From: Comamonas testosteroni
GTDB taxonomy: Bacteria > Pseudomonadota > Gammaproteobacteria > Burkholderiales > Burkholderiaceae_C
Length of the DNA stretch: 64,000 nt
Direction of reading: 5' to 3'
NCBI RefSeq assembly: GCF_030505195.1
Contig: NZ_CP129672.1
Span: forward strand, 1,178,001-1,242,000
The notes beneath the pieces were generated by a model, which had not been told where the DNA came from, ran no database searches, and saw nothing but the letters and a program-made list of their open reading frames with translations. Both the position numbers and the translations under genes were made by a program. Shown here one piece after another: positions 33,977 to 43,998 of the stretch; within the stretch, counting starts at the first letter, position 1, and each line of letters begins with the position of its first letter.

Positions 33977-33995
33977 ATGCTGCCTCCGGCAGCAT
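33977..33995 (+). promoter_or_regulatory. Hairpin covering the start codon of the LysR gene
   Basis: ATGCTGCC and GGCAGCAT pair over 8 bp around TCC, and the ATG at 33994 uses the last bases of the 3' arm. In RNA this would bury the start codon of the LysR gene. It could equally act as a weak 3' hairpin for hemH. Confidence 0.45.
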
Positions 33996-34971
33996 GCATA
34001 TTCACGCCCGCTCCATTCGCTATTTCGACATGATTCGCCGCTGCGGCTCCATACGCGAGGCCGCGCGCCATCTGCATGTGGCGTCATCGGCGGTCAACCG
34101 CCAGCTGCTGCAGCTCGAGGATGAAATCGGCAGCCCGCTGTTCGAGCGCCTGAGCTCGGGCCTGCGGCTCACGGCCGCTGGCGAAGTGTTTTCGCGCCAT
34201 GTGATCACGGTGCTGCAGGACGAGCACCGCCTCAGCACCGAGCTGGAGCAACTGCGCGGCGTGCGTCGTGGCTCGGTCAGCGTGGCGGCGGTGGAGGGCT
34301 TGAATGCCGACCTGATGCCGGCCGTGCTCACGCAGATGCACAGGCGCTATCCCACGATTCAGATTCATGTGCGCACCTGCGGCTCCCAACAGGCGGCACA
34401 GGCCGTGATTCAGGGCGATGCGGACGTAGGCATAGGCTTTTCGGTCAAGCGCCACGACAATCTGCGCCAATGCACCATGGGCCGCTTTGCGCTGGGTGCC
34501 ATCGTGCCGCCCAAACACCCGATTGCCCAACTGGAGCGCGTGGACTTTGCACAATGCGCGGCCTTTCCGCTGATTCTGCCAACGCCCGAACTCTCGATGC
34601 ACGACTTGCTGCAGCCCTTGCTGGCGCACCACAAACGTGCATTGCAGGTATTGCTGGAAACCTCGTCCATCGAGCTGGCCAAGAGCCTGGCCGAACGCGG
34701 CGTAGGCATTTTTTTCCAGAGCCGACTGGGGCTCGAGCGCGAGCTGCGCGAAGGGCGGCTGGTTCATGTGCCGCTGGATACCCCCACCACGCTGTACTCC
34801 GAACTCGGCGTCTATGTGCGTGCAGGACGCACGCTGCCATCGGCACTCGACGCTTTCAATCGCATCGTGGCCGATGCCATAGAAAGCCGCGAGGACGAGG
34901 AAAGCGTCGCCCTGCGTGAATGGGTGGCCCGCACGCAGACCACAGCTGTGGCGGCTTCCGCCAGGAGCTGA
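33994..34971 (+). CDS. LysR-family regulator heading the oxygenase/molybdenum hydroxylase cluster
   Basis: 325 residues. The N-terminal winged helix-turn-helix reads GSIREAARHLHVASSAVNRQLLQLEDEIGSPLFERL (about 15-50); the rest is a periplasmic-binding-like effector domain (RRGSVSVAAVEGLNADLMPAVL, LLETSSIELAKSLAERGVGI). It is upstream of and co-directional with the ten-gene catabolic cluster and is the only regulator in it, so it is the likely controller. Its start codon lies in a hairpin, hinting at poor translation. The effector is unknown. Confidence 0.87.
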   Translation: MHIHARSIRYFDMIRRCGSIREAARHLHVASSAVNRQLLQLEDEIGSPLFERLSSGLRLTAAGEVFSRHVITVLQDEHRLSTELEQLRGVRRGSVSVAAVEGLNADLMPAVLTQMHRRYPTIQIHVRTCGSQQAAQAVIQGDADVGIGFSVKRHDNLRQCTMGRFALGAIVPPKHPIAQLERVDFAQCAAFPLILPTPELSMHDLLQPLLAHHKRALQVLLETSSIELAKSLAERGVGIFFQSRLGLERELREGRLVHVPLDTPTTLYSELGVYVRAGRTLPSALDAFNRIVADAIESREDEESVALREWVARTQTTAVAASARS

Positions 34972-34993
34972 GCCCGCCCGCCTGTGCCTGCAC

Positions 34994-35034
34994 CGGCATT
35001 GTGCGCATCGCTTTTTGCGAGTGCACCAATGCCG
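34994..35034. promoter_or_regulatory. Inverted repeat between the LysR gene and the oxygenase gene
   Basis: CGGCATTG (34994-35001) and CAATGCCG (35027-35034) are inverted over 8 bp with a 25-nt spacer. The wider arms also match partly (CAC/GTG). In the 190-bp control region of the catabolic cluster it may be a regulator site; CGCTTTTTGCG in the spacer is another small palindrome. Confidence 0.4.
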
Positions 35035-35161
35035 TGCAATGCTTTACTCATCAGCGATTAGCGCTCACATTTTTAGATCACCCCGCAGCAAAAGCTGCGC
35101 TATCCAGCACGGGCTACGCTTTCTAAACTGACTCCAGTTCTTCAGTTTCTGGAAGCCATTT

Positions 35162-36115
35162 GTGAGCACCTCTGTCCTCCCCCTCATCGACATCAGCGGC
35201 CTGCGCAGCCATGACCCTGTGGATCAGCACCTGGTGGCCGAGCAACTGCGCCAGGTTTGCGAACAGCGCGGCTTTTTCTATATCACGGGCCACGGCATAG
35301 ACCCGGCGCTGATCAGCAGCCTGTTTGCGGCCAGCCAGCGCTTCTTCGACCTGCCCATGACCGAGAAGCTGGCCGTGGACAAAAAGCTCTCCCGCTGCAA
35401 CCGCGGCTATGAGCCGCTGCGCGCCCAGACGCTGGAGAGCGGCGCACCGCCCGATCTCAAGGAAAGCTTCTACGCGGGCGCCGAGGTCGCGGCCAACGAT
35501 GCGCGTGTGCTGGCCGGCCGCTTCAATACCGGCCCCAACCAATGGCCCGAAACCCTACCCGACTTCCGCGCCGTGATGCAGAACTATTACCAGGCGGCCT
35601 ATGGCCTGGGCGCGACCATTGTGCGCGGCCTGGCCTTGTCGCTGGGCGTGCCGGTCAGCCACTTCGACGGCTATCTCAAGGACGCAGCCGCGACCCTGCG
35701 CCTGCTGCATTACCCGCCCCAGCCTGCCAATCCCGACCCCGGCGAGAAAGGCTGTGGCGAACACACGGACTTCGGCGGCGTGACCTTGCTGCTGCAGGAC
35801 GAGGCCGGCGGCCTGCAGGTCTGGGACAAAGACCTCGGCAACTGGATCGACGCCCCCCCCGTGCCCGGTGCCTTCGTCGTCAACATCGGCGACCTGTTCG
35901 CGCGCTGGACCAACGACCGCTATGTCTCCACCTTGCACCGGGTCATCAATGTCTCGGGGCGCGAACGCTACTCCGTACCCTTTTTCTTCACGGGCAATCT
36001 GCTGCACAAGGTGGAATGCATTCCCACCTGCCTGGACGAGGGCGAGCAGCCCAAGTACCCGGCCGTCACGGTGGAGCAGCACCAGATCGAATGCTATCGC
36101 CGCACCTACGGTTGA
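35162..36115 (+). CDS. 2-oxoglutarate/Fe(II)-dependent oxygenase, isopenicillin N synthase family
   Basis: 317 residues, full length. The N-terminal DIOX_N part (LPLIDISGLRS, GFFYITGHGI) leads to a jelly-roll core with the iron ligands H201 and D203 (in GEHTDFGG) and H259 (in LHRV), and the 2-oxoglutarate-binding pair R269 and S271 (RYS). It should hydroxylate or oxidise a small molecule at the expense of 2-oxoglutarate and oxygen; GA-oxidase-like and ethylene-forming relatives share the fold. It starts with GTG. It is the first enzyme gene of the cluster with a hydrolase 11 bp downstream, so it probably acts on the imported substrate or on a methyl or alkyl group of it. The substrate is not known. 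Confidence 0.9.
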   Translation: MSTSVLPLIDISGLRSHDPVDQHLVAEQLRQVCEQRGFFYITGHGIDPALISSLFAASQRFFDLPMTEKLAVDKKLSRCNRGYEPLRAQTLESGAPPDLKESFYAGAEVAANDARVLAGRFNTGPNQWPETLPDFRAVMQNYYQAAYGLGATIVRGLALSLGVPVSHFDGYLKDAAATLRLLHYPPQPANPDPGEKGCGEHTDFGGVTLLLQDEAGGLQVWDKDLGNWIDAPPVPGAFVVNIGDLFARWTNDRYVSTLHRVINVSGRERYSVPFFFTGNLLHKVECIPTCLDEGEQPKYPAVTVEQHQIECYRRTYG

Positions 36116-36126
36116 CGGAGGCCACG

Positions 36127-36927
36127 ATGACAAGCTCACGCAATATGGTGCTGATCCACGGGGCCTGGCAAGGCAGCTGGGCTTTTGCCGCCTGGACGCC
36201 GCTGCTGCAGGCCCGGGGCTGGAAGGTGCTTGCCGTCAATCTGCCGGGCAACGATGCCGCCGCCGAAGACGACAGCTGCGCCAATCTCGACGGCTACACC
36301 GCCCATGTGCTGCGCGTGCTGGAGTCGCTGGACGACCCTGCCGTGGTGGTCGGTCACAGCGGTGGCGGCATGACAGCGTCTCAGGTCGCCCAGGCCGCCC
36401 CCGAGCGGGTCAGCGCCCTGGTCTACCTGGCCGGAATGATGCTGCCCAGCGGCATGAGCTATGGCGATGTGATCGCGCAATGCCGCGCTGCCGATCCGGG
36501 CTTTGACTACCAGGGCATAGGCCCACATCTGGCCTGGAACGAGCAGCGCAATGCCAGCAGCGTGCCGCTGGAAGCCGCCATGGCTTTGTTCCTGCATGAC
36601 TGCCCTCCGACCGCAGCGCTCAAGGCAGCCAGCCGTTTCTGCGTCCAACCCGAAACGGGCCGGGCCATGGTGAATCGGCTCAGTGCCGACCGTTTTGGCC
36701 AGGTGCCACGCATCTATGTGGAATGTCGCCAGGACCGCTCCGTGACGCTGCCGCTGCAGCAGCGCATGCAGCAGCTCACGCCGGGTGCCAGGCGCATCAG
36801 CCTCGATTGCGGCCATGTGCCCCAGCTGGCCTGCCCCGAAGCCCTGAGCGACGTCTTGCTGCCGGCTTTAAATGAAATCCACTCAAGACCCTTTATGAGC
36901 TTGCGCATTCCGCTCATCAATGTATAG
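36127..36927 (+). CDS. Alpha/beta hydrolase (esterase-like)
   Basis: 266 residues. The oxyanion-hole motif LIHGAWQGSW is at the N-terminus, the nucleophile elbow is GHSGGG with S78, and a C-terminal histidine is in LDCGHVPQLACPE; the general shape resembles plant methylesterase/hydroxynitrile lyase-type hydrolases. It probably cleaves an ester, amide or C-N bond in a pathway intermediate. An open frame runs much further upstream, over the oxygenase gene, but the ATG at 36127 has GGAGG 5-6 nt before it and gives a normal-length protein. Confidence 0.88.
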   Translation: MTSSRNMVLIHGAWQGSWAFAAWTPLLQARGWKVLAVNLPGNDAAAEDDSCANLDGYTAHVLRVLESLDDPAVVVGHSGGGMTASQVAQAAPERVSALVYLAGMMLPSGMSYGDVIAQCRAADPGFDYQGIGPHLAWNEQRNASSVPLEAAMALFLHDCPPTAALKAASRFCVQPETGRAMVNRLSADRFGQVPRIYVECRQDRSVTLPLQQRMQQLTPGARRISLDCGHVPQLACPEALSDVLLPALNEIHSRPFMSLRIPLINV

Positions 36928-36967
36928 CAACCAATTACCCCGGACTCGTATTCTTCAGGAGTTATTC

Positions 36968-37966
36968 ATGACGCACCCCACTATCTCCTTCAAACGCTCC
37001 GCCCTTGCCGCCATGCTCGTCGCCTGTGGCGCAGCGGCCCAGGCGGCCGACAAGCTCACGGTACAGCTCGACTGGCTGCCCGGGGGCGACAAGTCCTTTG
37101 TCTATGTCGGCGTGCAGCAAGGCTTTTTCAAGGACGAAGGCCTGGACGTGAAGATCGTTCCCGGCCGAGGCTCGGCCGATGCCGTGACCAAGGTGGCCTC
37201 GGGCTCTGCCGATGTGGGTTTTGGCGGCATCTCAGCGCTGATGATGGCCGCTGCCGAAGGCCGGATTCCGGTCAAGGCCGTGATGTCGCTGTATTCCAAA
37301 CAGCCCGATGCGCTGTTCACGCGCGCCGACAGCAAGATCAGGAATCTGAAGGACATGGAAGGCAAGACGGTGGCCATGCCCACCTTCTCCTCGTCGAATG
37401 CCCTGTGGCCCATCGTGCTGCAGAAGAACGGCGTGGACGCCAGCAAGATCAAGGTCATCAAGTCGGACCCGGCCACGCTGGCTCCCATGCTGGCCCAGGG
37501 CCGTGTGGACGCGACCATCAACTGGGTGACCGTGGCTCCGGCCTTCGGCGCCGTGCTCAAGCAGGCCGGCAAGGAGCTTTCGGTCCTGCCCTGGACGCAG
37601 TTCGGTCTGGACGGCTATGGCTGGTCCGTCATGGCCAGCGACAGGACCATCAAGGAGCGCCCTGAAGTGCTCAAGCGCTATGTGCGGGCACTGGGAAAGT
37701 CGCTGGAGTTCTCCATCCAGAACCCGCAAAAGGCGGCCGAGTCGCTGAAGGCCCAGGTGCCCGAAGCCGACCTTGCCGTGGTCAAGGCCGAATTTGAAGC
37801 CTCCATCCCGCTGCTCAGGAACGAGATCAGCCAGCGCGACGGCCTGGGCAAATTCGAGCCCCGGCTGCTGGCTGCCACCTGGGGCTGGGTGGCACAGTCC
37901 ATGAGTTACGACCTCAAGAAGGTCGACCCGGAAACGCTGGTGGATCGCCGCTTTCTGAGCCAGTAA
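36968..37966 (+). CDS. ABC transporter substrate-binding protein, NMT1/THI5-like (SsuA/TauA type)
   Basis: 332 residues with a signal peptide (SALAAMLVACGAAAQAA). The mature part begins KLTVQLDWLPGGDKSFVYVGVQQGFFKDEGL, typical of the NMT1/THI5-like family that binds pyrimidines, riboflavin precursors, taurine or other small heterocycles and sulfonates. AGGAG lies 6-7 nt before the ATG at 36968. It is followed by the matching ATPase and permease, making a complete NitT/TauT-type importer. Given the deaminase and molybdenum hydroxylase downstream, an N-heterocycle is a reasonable ligand, but this is inference. Confidence 0.9.
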   Translation: MTHPTISFKRSALAAMLVACGAAAQAADKLTVQLDWLPGGDKSFVYVGVQQGFFKDEGLDVKIVPGRGSADAVTKVASGSADVGFGGISALMMAAAEGRIPVKAVMSLYSKQPDALFTRADSKIRNLKDMEGKTVAMPTFSSSNALWPIVLQKNGVDASKIKVIKSDPATLAPMLAQGRVDATINWVTVAPAFGAVLKQAGKELSVLPWTQFGLDGYGWSVMASDRTIKERPEVLKRYVRALGKSLEFSIQNPQKAAESLKAQVPEADLAVVKAEFEASIPLLRNEISQRDGLGKFEPRLLAATWGWVAQSMSYDLKKVDPETLVDRRFLSQ

Positions 37967-38034
37967 ATCCCATGCGAGGGCGTCGCTGCGCCGCCCTCGC
38001 GCTCCCGCCCTTGTCCTTTCCTTGATCGCCTGCC

Positions 38035-38814
<780 letters not shown>

Positions 38815-38844
38815 AGATCCTCCCGCCGCCCCAAGAGGCCCTCT

Positions 38845-39606
38845 ATGTCTGCCCTCATACAACGCCATGCTTCGCTGCTGGTTTTCCTCGCCGTCCTGCT
38901 GTTCTGGGAGGGCACCTGCCGCCTGGCGCATATCCCGGAATACATTTTTCCCGCTCCCAGCCAGATCTGGCTGGCTGCTTCCGAGATGGGGCTGCAGCGC
39001 TGGCTGGAGCATGTCACGGCCACCTTGCAGGTCGCGCTCATAGGCTATGCGCTGGCGATCGCGCTGGCCATTCCGCTGGCCATCGCCATCACGCGATCGC
39101 AGTTGCTCTCGAAAATCATCATGCCCTGGCTGGTGGTGATCCAGTCCACTCCCATCGTGGCCGTCGCCCCCATCATCGTCGTCACTCTGGGCGCCGGCCT
39201 GCTGCCCCGCGTGGTCATCACCACGCTGATTGCCTTTTTCCCGCTGGTGGTTTCCACCGCCCTGGGCCTGGCCTCGGTGCCGGCTGAGCTGGTGGAGCTG
39301 TCGCGCTCGCTGCGCGCCACCACCAGTCGCCAGTACTGGCAGATTCGCATGCCGTTTGCCGTGCCCTATGTGTTTTCGGCCCTCAAGGTCTCCATCACGC
39401 TGGCCATTGTGGGAGCCGTGGTCGCCGAGTTCGTGGCTGCGGAAAAGGGCCTGGGCTATCTGATTCTGTTTGCCACCTCCTCCTTCAAGGTGCCCGTGGC
39501 CTTTGCCGCACTGGCACTGCTGGTGCTGTGCAGCCTGCTGCTCTATGGTGGAGTGCAGCAGTTGCACAAGCGCTTCTTTCCCTGGAGCCAGAGCACTCCA
39601 GCCTGA
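38845..39606 (+). CDS. ABC transporter permease (NitT/TauT type)
   Basis: 253 residues with about six membrane helices. The coupling EAA-type loop is visible around ELVELSRSLRATTSRQYWQIRMPFAVPYVFSALK (quoted only to locate it, about residues 150-180), as in SsuC/TauC permeases. It forms the homodimeric channel of the importer in this cluster. Confidence 0.93.
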   Translation: MSALIQRHASLLVFLAVLLFWEGTCRLAHIPEYIFPAPSQIWLAASEMGLQRWLEHVTATLQVALIGYALAIALAIPLAIAITRSQLLSKIIMPWLVVIQSTPIVAVAPIIVVTLGAGLLPRVVITTLIAFFPLVVSTALGLASVPAELVELSRSLRATTSRQYWQIRMPFAVPYVFSALKVSITLAIVGAVVAEFVAAEKGLGYLILFATSSFKVPVAFAALALLVLCSLLLYGGVQQLHKRFFPWSQSTPA

Positions 39607-39626
39607 TCAACACAAGGACCGCCACC

Positions 39627-40139
39627 ATGACAGACCAGAACTTCCCCCCTCAGGGCCTGACGCCCTCTGCCGAGCAAATCCAGCGCAATCTTCGTCGCGC
39701 CCAGGACGTGGCCCAGCGAGCCACCCAGATGGGCCACCACCCCTTCGGCGCCGTACTGGTGGGCCCCGATCAGGAGACCGTGCTCATGGAGCAGTGCAAT
39801 ATCGACACCGTCAACCACGCGGAATCGACCTTGGCGCGCATGGCGGCCACCAACTACACGGCCGCGTTTCTCTGGGGCTGCACGCTCTACACCAATGTGG
39901 AGCCCTGCTGCATGTGCGCCGGCACGGCCTACTGGGCCAATATCGGCCGCATCGTGTTCGGCATGACCGAGCACCGATTGCTGGAGTGCACAGGCAGCCA
40001 TGGCGAGAATCCGACCATGAGCGTCTCATCGCGCTATGTCTTCGATCATTGCCAGAAGGCCGTGGAGCTGATCGGCCCCGTACCCGAGATGGAGGCCGAG
40101 ATCGCCGCCCAGCAGCAAGCCTTCTGGGCGCAGCGCTGA
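39627..40139 (+). CDS. CDA-fold nucleoside/nucleobase deaminase
   Basis: 170 residues of the cytidine deaminase-like superfamily. Zinc site: H64-A-E66 (in NHAES) and C94 and C97 (in EPCCMCAG); E66 is the proton shuttle. The spacing and HPFGAVLVGPD start resemble guanine deaminase, TadA-like and cytosine deaminase relatives. The start at 39627 is used; the open frame upstream overlaps the permease. Its place between the importer and the molybdenum hydroxylase subunits suggests that the imported compound is an amino-substituted heterocycle deaminated before or after hydroxylation. Confidence 0.9.
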   Translation: MTDQNFPPQGLTPSAEQIQRNLRRAQDVAQRATQMGHHPFGAVLVGPDQETVLMEQCNIDTVNHAESTLARMAATNYTAAFLWGCTLYTNVEPCCMCAGTAYWANIGRIVFGMTEHRLLECTGSHGENPTMSVSSRYVFDHCQKAVELIGPVPEMEAEIAAQQQAFWAQR

Positions 40140-40163
40140 GAACCACGCCAGCAGGACGCTGCC

Positions 40164-40961
40164 ATGCTGCTCACCCATCCCTCGTCACCCCAGGCCGCGC
40201 AGGCCCTGGCCCGCAAGCTCGGCAATGCCGCCTGCTTCATCGCCGGGGGCACGCTGCTGCAGCAGTCATGGCCCGAGCCTCGTCTGGCCCCGTCGGCCAC
40301 ACATTTCATCAATGTGATGCACTGGCCCGAGATGCAGCAGATCAGCCTCGGCCCGCAATATCTGCACATCGGTGCAGGCATGCGGCTGGAGGCCGTCCGC
40401 CGCCACCCCTGGGTGCAGCAGCACGCGCCCGTGCTCGTCCAGGCCCTTGATCAGCTAGGGGCCATGGGAATACGCCGCCTGGGAACCCTGGGCGGCAATA
40501 TAGGCTGGGGCGAAGGCGACTGCTGCCCGGTATTGCTGGCCATGGATGCGCAGGTCGAGTTGACGGACGGCAACCTGCAGTCGCTGGCGCAGACGCTGAA
40601 GCTCATGGACCGGCCTCTGATGCTGTCGTTCCTGCTGCCGCGCAGGGATGTGATGGAGCCCCGGCCTCTGGTGTTCGAAAAAGTCGGCTATCGCGCGGCA
40701 TTCTCCCCCGCGCGCCTGCGCATGGCCTTGCGCTGGAGCGATGCACAAAAGCGCCTGAGCCTGGACCGCATCGCCGTGGCAGCTCCCGGCATAGGCGTGC
40801 ACCGCCTGCAAGCCACGGAAAAGCTGCTGAGCTATGCGCAGGAGCTGCAGATCCGCCCCTCCCTCGGCGATATACGCACCACCTGCGAGCAAAGCCTGCC
40901 CCCCGACCTGGCCCGGATCGCCAGCCGCCTGATTGCCGGACATTGCGGGCTGCTGGCCTGA
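40164..40961 (+). CDS. Molybdenum hydroxylase FAD-binding (medium) subunit
   Basis: 265 residues, the length of CoxM/XdhB-type subunits. FAD motifs are present: CFIAGGTLLQQ near residue 30 and RRLGTLGGNIGWGEGDC near 107. It carries electrons between the iron-sulfur subunit and the final acceptor. It lies 6 bp upstream of the large subunit gene. Confidence 0.9.
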   Translation: MLLTHPSSPQAAQALARKLGNAACFIAGGTLLQQSWPEPRLAPSATHFINVMHWPEMQQISLGPQYLHIGAGMRLEAVRRHPWVQQHAPVLVQALDQLGAMGIRRLGTLGGNIGWGEGDCCPVLLAMDAQVELTDGNLQSLAQTLKLMDRPLMLSFLLPRRDVMEPRPLVFEKVGYRAAFSPARLRMALRWSDAQKRLSLDRIAVAAPGIGVHRLQATEKLLSYAQELQIRPSLGDIRTTCEQSLPPDLARIASRLIAGHCGLLA

Positions 40962-40967
40962 ACCGCC

Positions 40968-43250
40968 ATGGAATTTCTCACCCCTCATCACATTCGCGAT
41001 CTGGCCCTGGAGCCTTTGCCGATCCGACCCGACGCCGCAGCCAAGCTCGGCGGCAACCCGGGCTTTCTGAGCGACCGCATTCAGCCGGGTCAGCTGCGCG
41101 GAGCGATTCTCGGCAGCCCCCATCCTCATGCACGCATTCTGCGCATCGATACCAGCGCCGCCAAAGCTCTTGCGGGTGTCCATGCCGTGGTCACACATGC
41201 CGATATCCCGGGCTTCAAGTACTACGGCCTGCGCAAAGTGGATCGGCCCGTGCTCTGCATCGACAAAGTGCGCCATGTGGGCGACCCGGTCGCCGCCGTC
41301 GCGGCCGTGGACATGGAGACGGCGCGCCAGGCTCTGGCGCTGATCCGCGTTGAATACGAACTCCTGCCCTCGGTCTGCGACCCGGTCGCGGCCCTTGACG
41401 GCACGGTGGCCGCCGAGCAGCCGGTCCATCAGGACGGCAATCTGCTGCATGCCGCCAGCCACCGCCAGGGCGACATGTCTGCGGCCCAGGCAGGCACAGT
41501 GCACCGGGTGCAGGACCAGTATGTGACGCCGCGCCAGATGCATGCATTTCTCGAGACCGAGGGCGGTGTGGCCGAGCCAGATGGTACGGGCGGCCTGCGC
41601 CTGTTCTTCGGCGGCCACAACCCTGCGCGCGAAAAGCAGGTCATCGCCGATATGCTGGGCCTGGCGCATGACAGGGTGCATGCCGTAGGCACGCCCGTGG
41701 GCGGCTCCTACGGCGGCAAGGACGAGCTGACGATTCAGCCGATTGCGGCCCTGCTGGCCTGGAAGACGCAACGCCCGGTGCGGCTGCATCTGACACGCCC
41801 GCAATCGGTGGATCTGGGCGTCAAGCGCCATCCCATGCAGATCGCAATGCAGACCGGCTGCGATGCACAGGGCCGGCTTACCTACCACCAGGTGCAGATA
41901 GTGGCCGACACCGGAGCCTATGCCACGCATGGCCCCGAGGTGCTGGATGCCGCGCTCGAGCATGCCCCCGGCCCCTACCGGTATCAGGCACTGGACCTCA
42001 GTGCCAGGCTGGCCTATACGAACAACGGCATCGCGGGTGCGTTTCGCGGCTTTGGCGCCGTGCAGGTGCAATTTGCACTCGAACAGCAGATGGACAGGCT
42101 GGCTGCGCTGGTCGGCATGACAGCTGACGCGTTTCGCACCCTCAATCTCTCAGCTCCCGAAGCCCCCGGCCCGCTGGGCCAGCATGTCGTGCCGTTTGAC
42201 GGCGCTCAGCGCGCACTCGATGTCGCCCGCCAGCAAGCGCTGTGGCGCGGGCCGCATCGCTGGGCCAGCGCGGACGGCCGCCATCTGCACGGCGTGGGCC
42301 TCACGCTGATCCACCGCAGCGACGGCTTTGGCAAGGGTGGCCCCAGCGACTGCCGCATGGAGCTGGCCCTGGCCGCCGACGGAGCGATCGAGCTGCGCTG
42401 TGGCTTTACCGAGCTGGGACAGAACCTGGTCGGGACCATCCAGAGCCTCGGCGCCCGCTATCTGGGCTGCGCTGCCGATGCCATCCGGCCGGTACTGGGC
42501 GATACGCGGCTGACGCCCGACTCGGGCCCGGTGGCCGCCTCGCGCGCCACCACACTGGTATGGCGCGCCTTGCAGCAGGCAGTCCAGCCCTGGCAGCAAG
42601 CCTTGCTACTGGCTGCCGCAAGACTGCGGCCCGATATTCCTCTACGCTGCGGCGCACGAGGCCTGGAAAGCGATGCAGGCCTGTGCCTCAGCTATGCCGA
42701 TCTGGCAAAGGCATCGGGCGAACAAGCGCCCTGTATCTCCATCGACCTGCGCGCAGAGGACCCGGAGGGCAACGCGCATGACACCCACTTCGTCTTCGGA
42801 GCCTGCGCCGCCATTGCCCAGGTACGCATCGACACCTGGAGCGGCATGGTTCAGGTGCAGCGGCTGGTGATGTGCGCGGCTCTGGGCCCCGTGGCATCGG
42901 CCCAGGGCTATCTGGGCCAGATGGAAGGCGGCGCCCTCATGGGCCTGGCCATGGGCACGCAGGAGGAGCTGGCTTGCCTGGACGGCCGCTACCAGGCGCG
43001 CAATCTCGACGGCTATCTGATTCCCACGCTGGCCGATGCCCCTAACATGCAGGTGCTGGCGATCGAGAACCTTCCCGAGGGCGACCCCATAGGCCCGCGT
43101 GGAGCCGGCGAGATCAGCGTCAACCTGGCCCTGCCTGCAGTGGCCAATGCCCTGGCCGCCGCACTTCAGCACCCCATCACGCAACTGCCCATGACCCCTA
43201 AGCGCGTGATCGCGCTGCTGGAAGCGGGCGCGGAGCCCTTCACACCATGA
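40968..43250 (+). CDS. Molybdopterin-binding large subunit of a xanthine dehydrogenase/aldehyde oxidase-type hydroxylase
   Basis: 760 residues. It has the a/b hammerhead domain (GAILGSPHPHARILRID, with AVVTHADIPG), then the molybdenum-binding domains with FFGGHNPAR, GTPVGGSYGGKDE, GAFRGFGAVQVQFALEQQMD and the C-terminal active-site segment IGPRGAGEISV containing the catalytic glutamate. These enzymes hydroxylate N-heterocycles or aldehydes with water as oxygen donor. No xdhC-like cofactor-insertion gene is in the cluster. The stop overlaps the small subunit ATG (ATGA). Substrate specificity cannot be read. Confidence 0.93.
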   Translation: MEFLTPHHIRDLALEPLPIRPDAAAKLGGNPGFLSDRIQPGQLRGAILGSPHPHARILRIDTSAAKALAGVHAVVTHADIPGFKYYGLRKVDRPVLCIDKVRHVGDPVAAVAAVDMETARQALALIRVEYELLPSVCDPVAALDGTVAAEQPVHQDGNLLHAASHRQGDMSAAQAGTVHRVQDQYVTPRQMHAFLETEGGVAEPDGTGGLRLFFGGHNPAREKQVIADMLGLAHDRVHAVGTPVGGSYGGKDELTIQPIAALLAWKTQRPVRLHLTRPQSVDLGVKRHPMQIAMQTGCDAQGRLTYHQVQIVADTGAYATHGPEVLDAALEHAPGPYRYQALDLSARLAYTNNGIAGAFRGFGAVQVQFALEQQMDRLAALVGMTADAFRTLNLSAPEAPGPLGQHVVPFDGAQRALDVARQQALWRGPHRWASADGRHLHGVGLTLIHRSDGFGKGGPSDCRMELALAADGAIELRCGFTELGQNLVGTIQSLGARYLGCAADAIRPVLGDTRLTPDSGPVAASRATTLVWRALQQAVQPWQQALLLAAARLRPDIPLRCGARGLESDAGLCLSYADLAKASGEQAPCISIDLRAEDPEGNAHDTHFVFGACAAIAQVRIDTWSGMVQVQRLVMCAALGPVASAQGYLGQMEGGALMGLAMGTQEELACLDGRYQARNLDGYLIPTLADAPNMQVLAIENLPEGDPIGPRGAGEISVNLALPAVANALAAALQHPITQLPMTPKRVIALLEAGAEPFTP

Positions 43251-43783
43251 CGACGACCCACATCCCGGATCACGGCGTAAAGCCGCCCGCAGCCAGCACG
43301 AAGGAGGCCCCGGCTTTTGTGCTGCAGCTGAATCTGAACGGCCAGCCGGTCAGCGCCAGCTGCAGCCCCGATACCCGGCTGCTGACCTTGCTGCGCGAGC
43401 ACTGGAACCTCACCGGAGCCAAGCCCGGCTGCGAAGTGGGACGCTGCGGAGCCTGCATGGTCTGGCTCAATGCGGAGCCCGTGAACGCCTGCCTGCTGAT
43501 GGCCTATCAGATCCAGGGCCAGACCGTGCGCACCATCGAGTCCGTGGCTCAGGACAGCGCCAGCGAACCGGTGCGCGACGCGCTGGCGCGCTGCGGCGGC
43601 GTGCAATGCGGCTATTGCACCTCCGGCATGGTCATGAGCATGAGCTGGCTGCACCAGCAGCAACCCCGTCCCACGGCCGCCGAGGCCGAGGCCCAGATGT
43701 GCGGAAACCTTTGCCGCTGTACGGGCTATGGCGGCATCCGGCGTGCTGTGCATGAGCTGTTTCCGGCCGAGCAAAGCGCATGA
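43247..43783 (+). CDS. Molybdenum hydroxylase iron-sulfur (small) subunit
   Basis: 178 residues with two [2Fe-2S] clusters: the plant-type ferredoxin motif CEVGRCGACMV plus a later cysteine (NAC), and the helical domain motifs CGYC and CRCTG. The N-terminus has about 25 extra residues rich in P and A, with no clear signal peptide. Gene order FAD, Mo, FeS is less usual than FAD, FeS, Mo. It is the last gene of the cluster; about 215 bp without genes follow. Confidence 0.92.
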   Translation: MTTTHIPDHGVKPPAASTKEAPAFVLQLNLNGQPVSASCSPDTRLLTLLREHWNLTGAKPGCEVGRCGACMVWLNAEPVNACLLMAYQIQGQTVRTIESVAQDSASEPVRDALARCGGVQCGYCTSGMVMSMSWLHQQQPRPTAAEAEAQMCGNLCRCTGYGGIRRAVHELFPAEQSA

Positions 43784-43998
43784 TTTTTCTAAATTAATAG
43801 CTGCAATCTCTTACCTACAAAGCGATTCATCCACTTTTAACCACATTTATCAGAAACCACGCCGTTTGCATGCCGGTTCATGACCCCAGGCAATAAGCAG
43901 ACAAGTTTTTCTTGGTTGGCGCTGTCGCGGCAAGACCGGACAATAGAGGCCCTGGGCATAGCCATGCCCCTGACGAATCGGCTTTGCCGACTCCTGCC

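Noticed and set aside
33966..33980. Sigma-54-like motif TGGCAC-N5-ATGC just before the LysR gene
   Set aside because: The start of transcription would be about two bases before the ATG, the -12 part is imperfect, and the stretch is explained by the hairpin; no activator gene is adjacent.
35542..36126. Longer version of the alpha/beta hydrolase starting inside the oxygenase gene
   Set aside because: The extra 195 residues are R-, H- and P-rich shadow sequence of the oxygenase; a strong GGAGG site marks the start at 36127.
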